Shown: positions 37,785 to 49,694 of the stretch, one piece after another
Position numbering within the stretch: position 1 is the first letter of the stretch
How the letters are laid out: each line of letters starts with the position of its first letter
Program-made: the position numbers and the translations under genes
The notes under the pieces: generated by a model
Database searches by the model: none
What the model was told of the DNA's origin: nothing
Seen by the model: the letters and a program-made list of their open reading frames with translations, nothing else
Source: Tenebrio molitor
Taxonomy: Eukaryota; Arthropoda; Insecta; Coleoptera; Tenebrionidae
Direction: 5' to 3'
DNA length: 64,000 bases
NCBI RefSeq assembly: GCF_963966145.1
Contig: NC_091054.1
Location: 12,648,001 to 12,712,000 of the forward strand

Positions 37785-40700
37785 GGTAGATGCAGCAACA
37801 GTTCACTTTCCATGTCTCATAACGGAACACCGTCCACTCCCGGTCCATTTGGCCTTCAGGGGCATCACCGTGAGCGCCGGTTCTCGACCGATTCTCCAAG
37901 ATGTGGACGGCTTGGTCCGTCCAGGGCAGATCCTAGCAGTGATGGGGCCGTCCGGTTGCGGCAAAACCACACTCCTTAACACGTTGAGCGGACGGCTAAA
38001 ACTCGACTCGGGTCAGATCTTCTTCAACAGAGATCTACTGTGCAAGAGATGGAAGAGGAAGATCTGTTACGTGCTCCAACAGGACATTTTCTTCCCGGAT
38101 TTGACCCTGCGACAGACTCTGGAGTACACCGCAAGACTGAGATTACCCGACACGATGAGTCATTCACAAAAGATGCAATACGTCGACCACATCATCGACG
38201 TGTTGGAGTTACAAAATTGCCAGGACACTATCATAGGGGATTACATCAAGAGGGGTTTGAGCGGGGGCGAGAAGAAGAGGGCGAATATCGCGTGCGAACT
38301 GCTCACCAACCCCTCCCTCATGCTTCTGGATGTAGGTTTTTGTAGGGGCAGCAGATTAAGAGAGATCTAAATTCTTTCTTGCAGGAACCTACGTCTGGAT
38401 TGGATTCGCACGCGGCGCACAGTCTAATGACGACGCTGAAGAGGTACGCCGTGACGGAAGGCAAGACCGTGGTCATCACTCTTCACCAACCCTCCTCCCA
38501 AATTTTCCACCTGTGTGATAAACTGCTGCTCCTCTGCAACGGACAGACGGCGTATTTCGGGGATACGTGCAAGGTTGTGGACTTCTTCAGCAACATCGGA
38601 CTGAACATTATGCCGCATTACAATCCTGCCGACTTTATATGTGAGTATGAGAAGTGAAAGCGACGATCGGTTTGTGACTGGGGTTTCAGTGGAACAAATA
38701 AAAGGATCAAACGAGGTGAGGCAGAGGATAATCACGGCAGCGCGGGAGGCCCGCAAGAGCAAGGACTATCCCAACGAACTCCAAGCTGACTGCTCTTACA
38801 TCACCGACAAATACAGCGACCATCACACAAACAAAATCTTACCACCCACGCACGCACCGTACCCAAGTTTAGAACGTGAGTTGTGCCAGGTCTGTTGTGA
38901 AAAGGTTTAACGAAGCTCTATTGCAGAAGACCCCGTGAACTCGATGGAGCCAGATGTGCGAAGACTCTGGCTGGACACGCATTCCCACGCATCGTCCTCA
39001 GTCAGTTCGGAGACCAGCGACGCGGACTGCTATTTTTCGTGGCCTACGAGTTTCTGGACGCAGTTCAAAGTATTGTCGCAGAGGAATTTCCAGGAGGCGC
39101 GGCCTAGGATGTTGTCGAAACTTAACTGGGTACAAACTATAGGATTAGGTTTATTAGCTGGACTGCTGTGGTTCCAGCTGGAGCGTAGAGAGGAAGCTTT
39201 GCACGACATCCAAGGCTGGATGTTCTTCTCCACGACGTACTGGATGCTCTTCGCCCACTTCGGAGCGCTCAGTTCTTGTAAGTCTCGCCGCTCTTCCAGT
39301 TTTGCAAGTCTAATCATCTCCTAGTTCCCCCAGAACGCGAAGTCATCAACAAAGAGAGACAATCAGGCGCTTACCGTCTATCGGCGTACTACCTAGCCAA
39401 AATGGTGGGGGAGTTACCCTTGACCATCACATTACCTGCAGTCTATCACCTCATCTCGTATCCCATGTTAGGTGAGTCGTCGGCGAATGATGCACTTCTT
39501 GTCTGACCAGACTTTTGCAGGTTTTCATTCACCCTTCGTGTTTCTCACCCTTTTGGGCTTCTTGTTGTTGAACACTATAGTTGCACAAAGCGTAGGCTTC
39601 TTCATCGGAGCGTGTTGTATGGACATGCAAGTGAGCATCACAATCAGCGCCCTCTACACGCTGGCAACACAACTCTTCGGAGGTTACCTTGCCACCAACA
39701 TACCGGTGTGGTTAACGTGGATGAAGTACATGTCGATGGTGCATTATGCCTACCAAAATATGCAGATCGTCGAATTCAGCGAAGGACTGCCAATACTGTG
39801 AGTATTAATTTCCTTTATAACAGGGACTTAAGTAAAAAATTAACAAAACCTTTATAATGCTGTTCGTAAATTTTTCTGGATTTTTTGGGTATTAATTTTT
39901 CCGTAATCGTGTCAGGGGCCTTATCTATATCAAAGCTTGTAGATTCATTCATTTTCTTATCGATAAAACTCTGTGCAGTTACGATTCGTTTCAACACTTA
40001 AAATGGCACTAGATTGAAAAATTTTGTTGACACCGTTGCTATGACGTTACCTACCACGTAATCCAAATGGCACCATGTTCATATAACAAACTCATCAAAA
40101 TGATTATTGTTTAAATTTATATTACTGGGAAATGCAAAAAATAGCGTATATGCCTCAAGACTAAAGTGATATTTTATCCTTTACGTGATTATTGTCCCGC
40201 CCACTTGCAATAATCTTCACGTGCGGGATAACAACCGCTCACTTTAGTCCCTTGATATATTGGGCGATTCAAAATGATTGTGGATAAGTATGGCAACTAT
40301 GTACGAAAATGTATGTGGCAACTGTGTCGGTGGAGTAGAGTTGACATTTCTATGACATTTCATTGGCGTGCATTTCATTTTTTTTTTACCTTTGTAACGA
40401 CCGTATTCACCAACGCCAGTTAAAGTTAACTGTAGGTTAAATTATACGAAAGCATTGTTACAACAACAGGTATCTAAGGGCCGGTTGCACCAACGTGAGT
40501 TAAATTTAACTACCGATTAAAATATACGAAAACATTGTTATAACAATAAGTAACTAAAGTAACGAAGCATTTTAACCTACAGTTAACTTTAACTGACGTT
40601 GGTGAAACCGGCCCTACGTAACTAAGCATTTTAACCTACAGTTAACTTTAAATGGCGTTGGTGAATATGGGCCTTAGTACTACGTTGATTTGACAATTTT

Positions 40701-43700
40701 CAAAATTGCGCGACTATGAACTATCAAAGAAATGTCAACTCTATCCCACCCACACAGTTGCCACAAACATTTTCGTCCATAGTTGCCATACTTATCCACA
40801 ATCATTTTATAACAAGAAAAATTGAAAATATTTGATCCGTTAATACATGTTTGTAGTTAATTCGAGAATTGCAATGTATGGTATGTGGCAATACAGAACG
40901 AAGTATGTTGTACTGTCGCGAGCGTAGAGGTCGCGAGCAAAAAATTCTGGTTGTCAATGTCATTTCAAAATTTTGTTAGATTGTCACAAATTCAAAATTT
41001 TTCCCTGCCTGATTATGCCCACGTCAACGAAGTGTCAAAAAATTAAATAATTAATGTCAATTATGTCATACAGCATGATGATAGGTTATGATATTTTTGT
41101 AATATCTAGTTGTTAAAGGTGGCTTTCCGGACTGTTTGTCACCATGTAAACAACCTCATAACGGCCGGAGTCCGTTATAGGTGTCCGTTATGAGCGGGAG
41201 CGGCCGTTATAAATGACTAAATAACTATAGCAACGTAAATCAAAACTTTATTTTTCAACTTTTTTTACAATTGGTACAATAATTAATGTTTAATGTTATG
41301 GGACACACCTTGAATTAATCGAAATCCGTATGCCACTAGCAGATGTAGACGAGATCGAAGATGATGCTTCAGAATTTTAACACCAACACAAGCGCGATTT
41401 TGTAGGGAATAACGATGACTTCACTTGCTCTGTGGCCATCCGGACATCGGGAATATCTTGATCGCGATTTTTTATTCATTTCAGTCGTTTATTTTCAACG
41501 GAAAGTTAAGTCTTGAACAAATCTGACAAGCAGCAGCAAATGGAGACAAGATTGAAGATGATGCTTCACTAACACAAGCGCGATTTTGCAGGCAATAACG
41601 ATGACCTCACTTCCGGACATCGGGAATATCTTGATTGCGATTTTTTATTGATTTCAGTCACTTATTTTCAACGGAAAGTTAAGCGTTGAACAAATCTGAC
41701 AAACAACATTGAAACAATTTTTTTTCACAAACACCGGTTGACATGACGACGTCCTCCGCACACTTATTAATCATTCGGTTTTTTCGATGGCGTTGAAAAA
41801 AATGTGTTTCAAAAAGATAATTTTGAACGAATCGTAGAGATATTACAAAAACTATTGTACAATACACGTCCGTTAGGGCCTTTACAGCCTCGCCAGTATT
41901 ATTCGACTCGCTCTGCGAGCTCGTCTCACAAAATTTCTGGCTCGGCAGTAAAGGCTATCCTAACGGACTTCTACTGTAAAATACTATTACGATCGTTTTA
42001 CAATGGAGCATTTTCCATTGTGTCAAAACATAATTTTGACGACTAGTTTTTTTTGCTCGCGACAGTACTTGCCAAATCATGTAAATATTTATTTTTCCAT
42101 AGATTATTAATTTATTACCTACAGCGAGTTGACTACAATTGGTTATTAAGTCCTCCGTTTATTTAATCGATGGCAGTAGTTACACTTACATAAAATTAAT
42201 GATAATGTTGTCGTCGTATGACAGATACGCGAAAAAATGTAAACGAACTTCTTACATAACTTATAATGTGGGAAGAAATCTAATTGAAGTCGAATGAGAC
42301 GTTCTTGCATGACAAGTATTAAATTTTCTAAGACTATTGTGAATAATATGGACTTTTTTTTAATTCAATCTTAATCCTCTTTGTTAGAAAAATTTCAAGT
42401 ATAATTGTGGTATATTTCAAAAACCAACGGAAATACACAATTACCTTAACGATTCCGATGTAGATTAGCAACAACAATTGCTTAATCGTATTATTCGAGA
42501 AATGTCAAAGACCTGTAACTGACATAATTTTGAGCGTAAGTACCTAATATTTAAAAATTTAAAACAGCGATAATATTTGGTTAACATTAAACTAGTTGCT
42601 TTGATAAAAATGAAATTTCGTTACACAATATTTTGAATTTTAATTTTTTGATAATCTTTGCAAAAAAGGTCAATTCAAGGATAGCTGTAACATTTCTAAA
42701 GTTGTGCTTTTTTTATTCCTACATGAGTGTCCTAAATGAAATTGCTAATTACTAAACTAATTACTAAACTCGGTACAGGTTGCAAAGACACACTTGTCAT
42801 TTGCAACAGCATTTTTTTCATATTTCTGAACCAAATAAAGGCACAAAGGGACCAGAAAATCATAGTTTTGGTTGAATATTTTCCATATAAGTACAGTTTT
42901 AAAGTAATTTCAAATGACTAATGCCATAAAAGTGCTGTTGCAAATGACAAGTGTGTCTTTGCAACCTGTACCGAGTTTACATACCTACCTATTGTCACAG
43001 TTATGTAATTGTTTCTGTTATTACATTGCAAACCAAAACAAATTTTTTTTTTCATTTCATGGTACTATTACGATCATTAAATTTTGGACATCATTGTTCT
43101 GTCATATAAAAAAAATTACTCTAAATCATGCTTTATTGAAATTGTCACAAGTGTCAAATGACAAAATATTAAGTTTTTAATTTTTATTTATTTATTTTAT
43201 ATTTTTTATTAATTAAAACCGCGTTCTATTCCATTTATCTGATTTTTAAAACTTCTTGAATGTTTTGTCAGTAAATCTGACATTCACATTTTTACAATTG
43301 ACACAACAATAAAAATTGAGGTTATAAATATAAAAATATATATAGTATAATTCAGAATAAGTGGCATCGCGGTAGGCGTTGATTCTCTAAAGTGAGCTTT
43401 ATGTTATGTCAAAAAATTTAGTAAACATGTGAAACCGTCATTACTTTATTCTGAGGTTATGCGTTACATAATTTTGACATGGTTTTCACCCACAGCAGAG
43501 ATAACCCCCAGACAAATAATACACTTTTCATAAATGAAATGAAAGGAAATTCCAAATACTTATAACAAGAAAATAAACACAAAACGATTGCAATGATAAT
43601 ATCAAGGCCAAATTAAAAGCGAAGGTTACCAACAGCATCGAAACTAGGGTATTATTAGAAAGGGTCTTGCTGCCAACGTAAATTTGAATTTCCAAAGCCT

Positions 43701-45381
43701 ACCGCGATGCCACTTATTCTGAATTATAATATAAATAAAGGTCGTTTTAGAATGTATGACAGCATGATGACACTAGCGTCCAAAATTTATTGCTCGCCAC
43801 CGTAATACCTATGTAAAAAGTTGCTTAAATATCAAGTTCAGTTTTCCTTCTAATAAAGCCAGGAAAAAAAAACAACAAAAAATGAAATGAATGAAACAGC
43901 AAAACCTTGTCTAGTTTAAAGTGTTATAAAAACTGTTCTTTAGATTTGTAAGTCATTCAAGCCGAGTTCTTCTACACAGCAAAAATCTCTAAAAAAAAAA
44001 ATGTCTGCGACAAAAATACATCCTTTTTTTTTTGTTAATGTTAGTGAAGGTATAAAAAGCATATGAGAATAACCTTGTACTGTCCTCGACGTCCAAATTG
44101 TTTTGTAAATTTAATCTTATTAAAATAATTATTTTCTCTCTTTTGTATTTTAATAATTTCAACGAAAAAAAAATTGCAATACACTGTGTATTGTCAGTTG
44201 AGTCATTGGCAAATTTAATAGGTACCACCTATTAGGATTAAAACAACTCTTAAGGCCTGGTTGTATAAAGCGATGTCAATTTCGTTGTTAAAGTTAACAT
44301 GTCAAGCGATCTGATTGGGGGATTGGATTTGAATCAGCCAATCAAATGGGCGGATTTCCGACTTGACGCGTTGTTAGTTGACACGATGTTAACTAAGCTT
44401 TATATCTATACAATTGCGGCCACGGAATTTTGGCCGTCACTTTCATGTCAATTAAAAAAGTGGATGTAGTCCATGCTTTATTGTCATTATGATTGACTTT
44501 TGGAATTGACATCCAAAACTTTGTCAATGTCATACTTCATTCATAGTTGCGAACATGGTACCAACACCCTATTTCAATAAAGTGCGAATAGTATCCCTGT
44601 TCCAAAATTGCACCAAATAAGGAAGCGCGTTTTGACAAGTCTTGTAATAGTAGAAAGTGAGGTTACGAATAAGTAAGGGCCGCTTTACATCTCATGTCAA
44701 TGGGATTACAAGTGACGGCCAAAATTCCGTGGCCGTAATTGTACTGTCGCGAGCAAAAAAAAACAGGTCGTCAAAATCATGCTTTGACGCAATGGAAAAT
44801 GCTCTTATTGTAAAACGGTCGTAAATATCATAACCTATCATCATGTTGTATGACATTAATTGACATTGATTAATTAATTTTTTGACACTTTGTTGACGTG
44901 GGCATAATCAGGCAGGGAATTTTTTTAATCTGTGAGAATCTAACCAAATTTTGAAATGACATTGACGACAAGCAGAATTTTTTGCTCGCGACAGTACAAC
45001 CGGGTCTGAATGCTTTTAAATCGGCAGAAGGAATTTTTAAAATTTGCTTTGAACCGTTTGCCCCCGGTGTTAATAAATAATATTGAAAAATGCATTTAAG
45101 TAAAGGAGAAGAGTTGAAAGTGATTTAAAAACGATCCCAGAAAAGACATTTAAGTTCTTTTTTAAAAACAAAAACTGACATCAATGTTTTGTTCTAGATG
45201 CGCGCACCAGTCGAAGTTCACGGTTTGCAAAGAGTCGGACCACATCCCAGTGTCGGCCATCCTAGAGGCTCAGGGATCCTATCTTCCTCTATGGGCGAAC
45301 ACCTTCGTCTTGTTAGCCTTCTTATTCGTCTTTCGTTTCTTAGGCTACATCGTACTGCGTTACTTCAAAGCCCCCAAGTGA
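37785..45381 (+). CDS. ABCG (white-type) half-transporter, 5' partial
   Basis: Seven exons: 37,785-38,331, 38,385-38,640, 38,690-38,875, 38,927-39,277, 39,325-39,471, 39,521-39,797 and 45,198-45,381. All junctions are GT...AG, the phases agree, and they encode 648 aa to the stop. Counted from the first full codon, the nucleotide-binding domain shows Walker A GPSGCGKTT (about 54-62), the Q-loop near 98, signature LSGGEKKR (158-165), Walker B LMLLD then EPTSGLD, the switch His in TLHQPSS, and the ABCG-typical NPADF. About six membrane segments follow, with extracellular Cys residues before the last helix; the C-terminus is YFKAPK. The reverse domain order (NBD-TMD) defines ABCG. Members move lipids, pigments precursors or steroids as dimers; the substrate is unknown here. 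The first exon starts with one base of a split codon, so a short N-terminal exon is missing. The last intron is 5.4 kb. Confidence 0.95.
40271..40809. mobile_element. TIR element with nested inverted repeat
   Basis: AAAATGATTGTGGATAAGTA at the left returns inverted as TACTTATCCACAATCATTTT at the right, with further pairing through CATAGTTGCCA and CAACTGTG. Inside, at about 40,409-40,670, lies a second inverted unit with ACCAACGCCAGTTAAAGTTA-type ends and GGGCCGGTTGCACCAACG / GTTGGTGAAACCGGCCC segments, a common type of insect miniature element. Confidence 0.7.
40911..42067. mobile_element. TA-flanked TIR element (CTGTCGCGAG), long form
   Basis: It starts TA-CTGTCGCGAG and ends CTCGCGACAG-TA. 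Its left subterminal part (GCCTGATTATGCCCACGTCA, ATGATGATAGGTTATGATAT) matches the short relative at 44,742-44,996 in inverted order. The middle holds a tandem duplication of about 180 nt (about 41,345-41,533 and 41,545-41,708) and a hairpin at 41,860-41,985. No intact transposase frame. Confidence 0.7.
42765..42979. mobile_element. 215-bp palindromic miniature element, copy 1
   Basis: Both ends read TAAACTCGGTACAGGTTGCA on their own strand; the inverted arms extend about 45 nt. Flanking bases are TA. A second copy of the same length lies inverted at 55,671-55,885 and appears almost identical. Confidence 0.85.
43346..43728. mobile_element. TA-flanked TIR element (TTCAGAATAAGTGGCATCG)
   Basis: The left end TATAATTCAGAATAAGTGGC and the right end GCCACTTATTCTGAATTATA are complements, extended by ATCGCGGTAGGC. 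About 380 nt, non-coding, inside the ABCG intron. Confidence 0.8.
44409..44743. mobile_element. TA-flanked TIR element (CAATTGCGGCCACGG)
   Basis: It starts TA-CAATTGCGGCCACGGAA and ends TTCCGTGGCCGTAATTG-TA. Inverted identity continues through TTTTGGCCGTCACTT. Its right-hand TA is also the left-hand TA of the next element. Confidence 0.8.
44742..44996. mobile_element. TA-flanked miniature TIR element (CTGTCGCGAGC), short form
   Basis: TA-CTGTCGCGAGCAAAAAA at the left and TTTTTTGCTCGCGACAG-TA at the right. Internal segments match the long relative at 40,911-42,067. It abuts the preceding element at a shared TA. Confidence 0.8.
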
Positions 45382-47860
45382 CCCTAAATTAATAACTGTA
45401 TCGTTAAATTGTGATAAGAAAAATAATACGATAGATATTAGTCGCGAAGACGACACTAAATCAAATCCCGACACATTTCTGTAAACCCAAGAAATGTCGT
45501 TAAACCTAAAAAAAATAGTAACGGACAGTTAGTTGTGACTGCGGTATAATTTTTTTTATGAACAGGCTGTGCTTCAATTGTAACTCATTCGTGTTACTTT
45601 TATATTATTAAGTTCTTAATTTTAATCGTTCATTCCAACTTGTTTTTAGTATGAAGAATTTTCCGATTTAGTTCGCGCCCCGACGAGTCGCCCTCGCCCC
45701 CTTTTCGAAATTGTCCGGCGCTTGCGGATCAGGGTATGATTGAGACACGACGTTGTGATGAGTCCCGGCTGTAAAATTCTTTGTAATAACGACAGGTTAT
45801 CGGCTTATTATTTTTATTTGAAGTGAAGATGAGGAGGTGTAACGTTTGCACAGTGCCTTGGTTATTTTTGTTTTAGTATTCGATGTGCCAAGTATCGACA
45901 ACCAGCTACGGCAACTGCCAGATTTTAAAACCGTTCATGTATTAAATGAAGTGCACTGCGTTTTGCAAGGCGTGATAATCTTTAAAAGAGTTTTGTGTCG
46001 TGGTGCTAGAGCAAGGTGTCATGCAATGTCAGTTACTGAGGCCGCTCGAGGGCGTCTCTTCTAACTTGCTTCGCAGATTGCATCACATCCTTTTTTCACA
46101 TCCATAATTGTTAAGGAAATTTATGAAATCTATGGTCCTTCTAGGTAAAACGACGTAATTTATTGGGGTAGTTGCAGATTACAAATAATTCAACACAATC
46201 GAGCTTATTGGTACTTAACTGTATATAAAATTTACCAATAGAGGTTTGAATCGCCACCAAAATTTCTCTCACTAATCAAGCAATAATCGGAGGATATTTT
46301 TTGAATTCTTTTGTAATTTGAACTGGAGTAAGACTGTGAAATACAAGTAGCGTTTCATAAATTTCCAAATACTCAGATCAGTGTATATTTTTGTTATGTT
46401 TATGATTATAAGAATTACATCACTACACAAAGGTAACTATTGCATTTTTTAAACTATATTTAAGTATGTTTATTTTTGTGTAATTTAAGTTTTAACAAGC
46501 GAGACATTACCTGAAATGTATGATTACCAATCAAGTGTTCAAACACTTAGTCAAAGTTAATTGCCCCAAGTACGTCATCTATTAAGATCACATAGCTTTT
46601 GTAACCTGTACAGATATAAATATATTTATTAAAACGATCTTAATACTGACCGTGGGCTGTAATATAACCATATAAATAAACTTTCTGCGAATATTTGCCT
46701 TTCTTACTTTTTTTAAAATTAAGTTCTTTGTATATAACATAAATTTTATTACTTTAGGACCAAGTCTAAAAAAATACACAAAGCTAAAAATTAATATTCT
46801 AATAAACAGTTGGCTTAATAATTGTTGAATAAACAGATCATTTTTATATACATTGTTACCACAGACTTTGTGAATAATGATAATTTGTTTAAAAGGTACT
46901 GTTGGCAGAAATATTTATTCATATTCATAAAAATATATAATAGTTGTTAGCAAAACAAAAAATATAAAAGACCAAATTCTGACTGCCATTTTTTCAAAAT
47001 TAATGCCAAGCTGTTGTTGAACATTTGAAATGTTGGAAAGACTAATAATATCAAATGTTATTCATATCATACGATGCTATTGTTTAATATTATTATCTCA
47101 TACGTCTATACTTCCACGTATATGTATAATTGTACAAAGACAGACTCCTTGTATCTATGTTATAGCTAGTCCTAGCCTCTCATTTAACTAGGAACTATTT
47201 ATATAAATCAATAAAGAGTTTATTAATATGAACACTTACCAATCTTTTTTATTCGTAAACGACTTACCCAACAGAAAACTGTCCTTCCAATTTCCTAAAT
47301 ATCCATGTATGTACATATTTTTGGAATCAATGGAATCTTTTTATTCTAAAATTTACCAATTCAAAGATGAAATTTCCTTTCATATCAATCGATTACTTTA
47401 AACATACCGTAAAGTTCGAAATAAATTCGATAAAACTGTAAATATTGATTTCTGAGAAAAATCCTCGAAGAGGTCAACTTTGTTTTCATAAAGTGCATAT
47501 TCAGTATTTTACTTAATGTTGACAGCTTTTCATCTCCTAATTATGACGTCATCAATATATTTTTTTTAATGACAACCCCCCCTTTTTTCTTCTTTTTTTG
47601 ATAGCTAAACGATGAATGAAAAAAAATTGGTACCTTACATAACAATGTTTTTGATAAAATGACAAATTTTACGTCAAAAATTTATTTAATTTTTATTATA
47701 CAGGGCTTTAGAGAATGGTCTCCCAAGAATTTCAGGATGAATTTATCGGGGAAAATATGGTCGAACACCTTTATACAGTTTTTGGATAAACTGAACCGTT
47801 TTCTGAAAATAAAATTGTTCCTTGCTGTTTTGGGACTGCTGAAATATTGCCACCACGTGC
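45382..47860 (+). other. Probable ABCG 3' UTR and intergenic DNA
   Basis: The ABCG stop codon is at 45,379-45,381. AATAAA signals occur near 46,675, 46,800, 46,825 and 47,209 (the last in ATCAATAAAGAG). The stretch to about 47,225 is unusually free of repeats for this window, which fits a long 3' UTR, but no cleavage site can be fixed. Frames here are short and unrecognised. Confidence 0.45.
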
Positions 47861-47864
47861 AAAA

Positions 47865-48695
47865 CCCTTGATTTGTGCTTATTATCAATTCGGTTGTACA
47901 TCATCGGAATAAACAAAGAAACAAAACATACCTGGGAAGCACGTGTGATTCTATACTCCGTCCAGCGAGAGATTGGGAGATTTAAATTGTAGACAACACT
48001 ACAAAATGCACTAAAATACATTAATTACAGCATAATTTCAGGGCAAAAAATGTTACTGCTTGAAGGTAAATAAATAAATAATTTACGCCAGGTAGAACTT
48101 TCTCTGCGTAGAATTTAGTGATGTTTATGTCAACCAATCTCTCGCTGGACAAATTATATCTTAATTAAACTGCGCACCTCCCGAACGTCGCACGTGTATT
48201 GTGTACAATAAACACAAAAAATAGCTGCCCGCGCGTCTACGCTTCTGTTTAGTTCTTTTTCCCGCAATTTAAATTCAAACACACTCAATTTTTAAATAAA
48301 GCAACAGAAAACACAATCGTTCAGTTTCGAGAACTAAAAATCAAGAGAGCATTTCTTTTCAAAACTGGAAACCAAAAAGTGATCCCCTCCTACACACTAC
48401 ACAGTAGTCCTAATTTTGCAAAGAGCTGCGCGCGTCGCTGCTTCTGCGGCTAAAGTATATTTTTTCCTGGACGGCGGTTGTCATTCACAGAATCCTGCAA
48501 CGAAATGCGACCTCCCTATTGGTTACTCGATTCCACTAACCAATAGAGAGGTCGCATTTCGTTGCAGGATTTCGTAAATGGCACGCGCAACCGCCTACCA
48601 GGAAAAAATAGACATATTTTTTTATTACTATAGCTTCTTTTGGCTTGTTGTTTTGTTTCGGCGGCGGCAATTTGAATTCAAATTGGGATAATACA
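47865..48695. mobile_element. TGTAATAACCC-family transposon, copy R1 (left-truncated)
   Basis: Segments AACAAAGAAACAAAACATACCT, then a TCAATTTTTAAATAAAGCAA-type block, AAAAAGTGATCCCCTCCTAC and GCGCGTCGCTGCTTCTGC, are shared in the same order with R2 (54,237-57,673) and R3 (60,412-61,815). It ends CAATTTGAATTCAAATTGGG-ATAATACA at 48,695, exactly where homology between the two gene units begins. A palindromic insertion sits at about 48,459-48,610. Confidence 0.65.
48459..48610. mobile_element. Palindromic miniature element inside R1
   Basis: TTTTTTCCTGGACGGCGGTT at the left pairs with the right end CAACCGCCTACCAGGAAAAA. The centre is a near-perfect palindrome (AATCCTGCAACGAAATGCGA against TCGCATTTCGTTGCAGGATT). 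The R2 copy lacks it, so it is an insertion. Confidence 0.75.
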
Positions 48696-49112
48696 AAGTT
48701 AACCAACATTAGACCGAAGCTTTTATTTAGAAAAAAAATCTCTTATTTGCTGGTGTTTCTGTTTAGTGAAACTTGCCCCAACTGTCGGTTCTACTAATCG
48801 TAATTGTTGTTACTTGTAAAATTTATATCAATTTCCAATTCGCCTGTTCATCGTACAAAAACAATTCTCGACAAGTCCTCGGCTAGAACTGTATTATTGG
48901 TTGACCTCATCTTGAACTGTTTAATCGGTAAAGTCCTTGCCTAACCGGTACCAGTAAAGAGATTGTGTGCTATGTGCTGTGAAAGACCGGAATTGAAGAT
49001 GGCGCCACTAACCCTAAAACAGCTAAAATAGAATCCCATAAAGAGCGATAAGAGCACGCCGGAAAAACAGATTGTGTTGTGCTGTTGTTCACGTAAATTG
49101 TAAATTCATATG

Positions 49113-49256
49113 TACAGTTGCGGAATTAAAATTTCGGGCAGTCAAAAGACAAAAACATGGCAAGAGTAAAAAGTGAGGTTATTAATGTAAAGGTTGTTTT
49201 AGAGTTTATGTTATAACATTGACAATACTGCCCGAAATTTTATTTCCGCAACTGTA
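49113..49256. mobile_element. TA-flanked miniature element (CAGTTGCGGAAT)
   Basis: TA-CAGTTGCGGAATTAAAATTT at the left is the complement of the right end ...TTATTTCCGCAACTG-TA, extended by CGGGCAGT. It is absent at the matching place in the B unit (near 58,197), which shows insertion and the TA target duplication directly. Confidence 0.85.
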
Positions 49257-49333
49257 CATAGAAGAATAGAAGCAAATGCATAGAAGTATCTACGTCTGTA
49301 TTGTGCGTTGGGCGTGTGGTGTTGAGCTTTGAC

Positions 49334-49665
49334 CACAGTATAATAACCAGTAGCGACAGAAAGCTTGATTTGCGAACGTGACCCTTACCTATTGACTTTT
49401 ACTACCCAAACCGTCACTTCTCAAATAGCATGGGATGTGAATAGGCAACTCCTTATACATACAAATTCAGGCATATTTCAGAAAACAGAAAGTTTTAGTG
49501 GAATTTACATTTATTAATCAGAGAATTCATAGTGATTCAGGGCTACCACCACAAATTTCAAACGAATTCAAACCATTTTCAAGGACCGTCATTTAGTCGT
49601 GTTCATCACGACCCAATGCTTTTCTTATGGACCTGTCATTTCGTGTAGCTACTGGTTATACTGTG
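49334..49665. mobile_element. TIR element (CACAGTATAATAACCAGTAG)
   Basis: The left end CACAGTATAATAACCAGTAG is matched inverted by CTACTGGTTATACTGTG. TTTGAC flanks it on both sides, and the B unit has a single TTTAACATT at the empty site near 58,270. Non-coding, about 330 nt; superfamily not determined. Confidence 0.75.
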
Positions 49666-49694
49666 GTTTGACATTTGACCACATTGTTAATATA

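Larger units (their letters stand above)
39798..45197 (+). other. Last intron of the ABCG gene, 5.4 kb, repeat-filled
   Basis: The donor is CT|GTGAGT at 39,798 and the acceptor TTGTTCTAG ends at 45,197. The codon CT+A (Leu) is restored across it. It contains at least five TIR elements: 40,271-40,809, 40,911-42,067, 42,765-42,979, 43,346-43,728 and the pair 44,409-44,996. The other five introns of the gene are 47-53 nt. No gene on either strand was recognised inside it. Confidence 0.85.
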
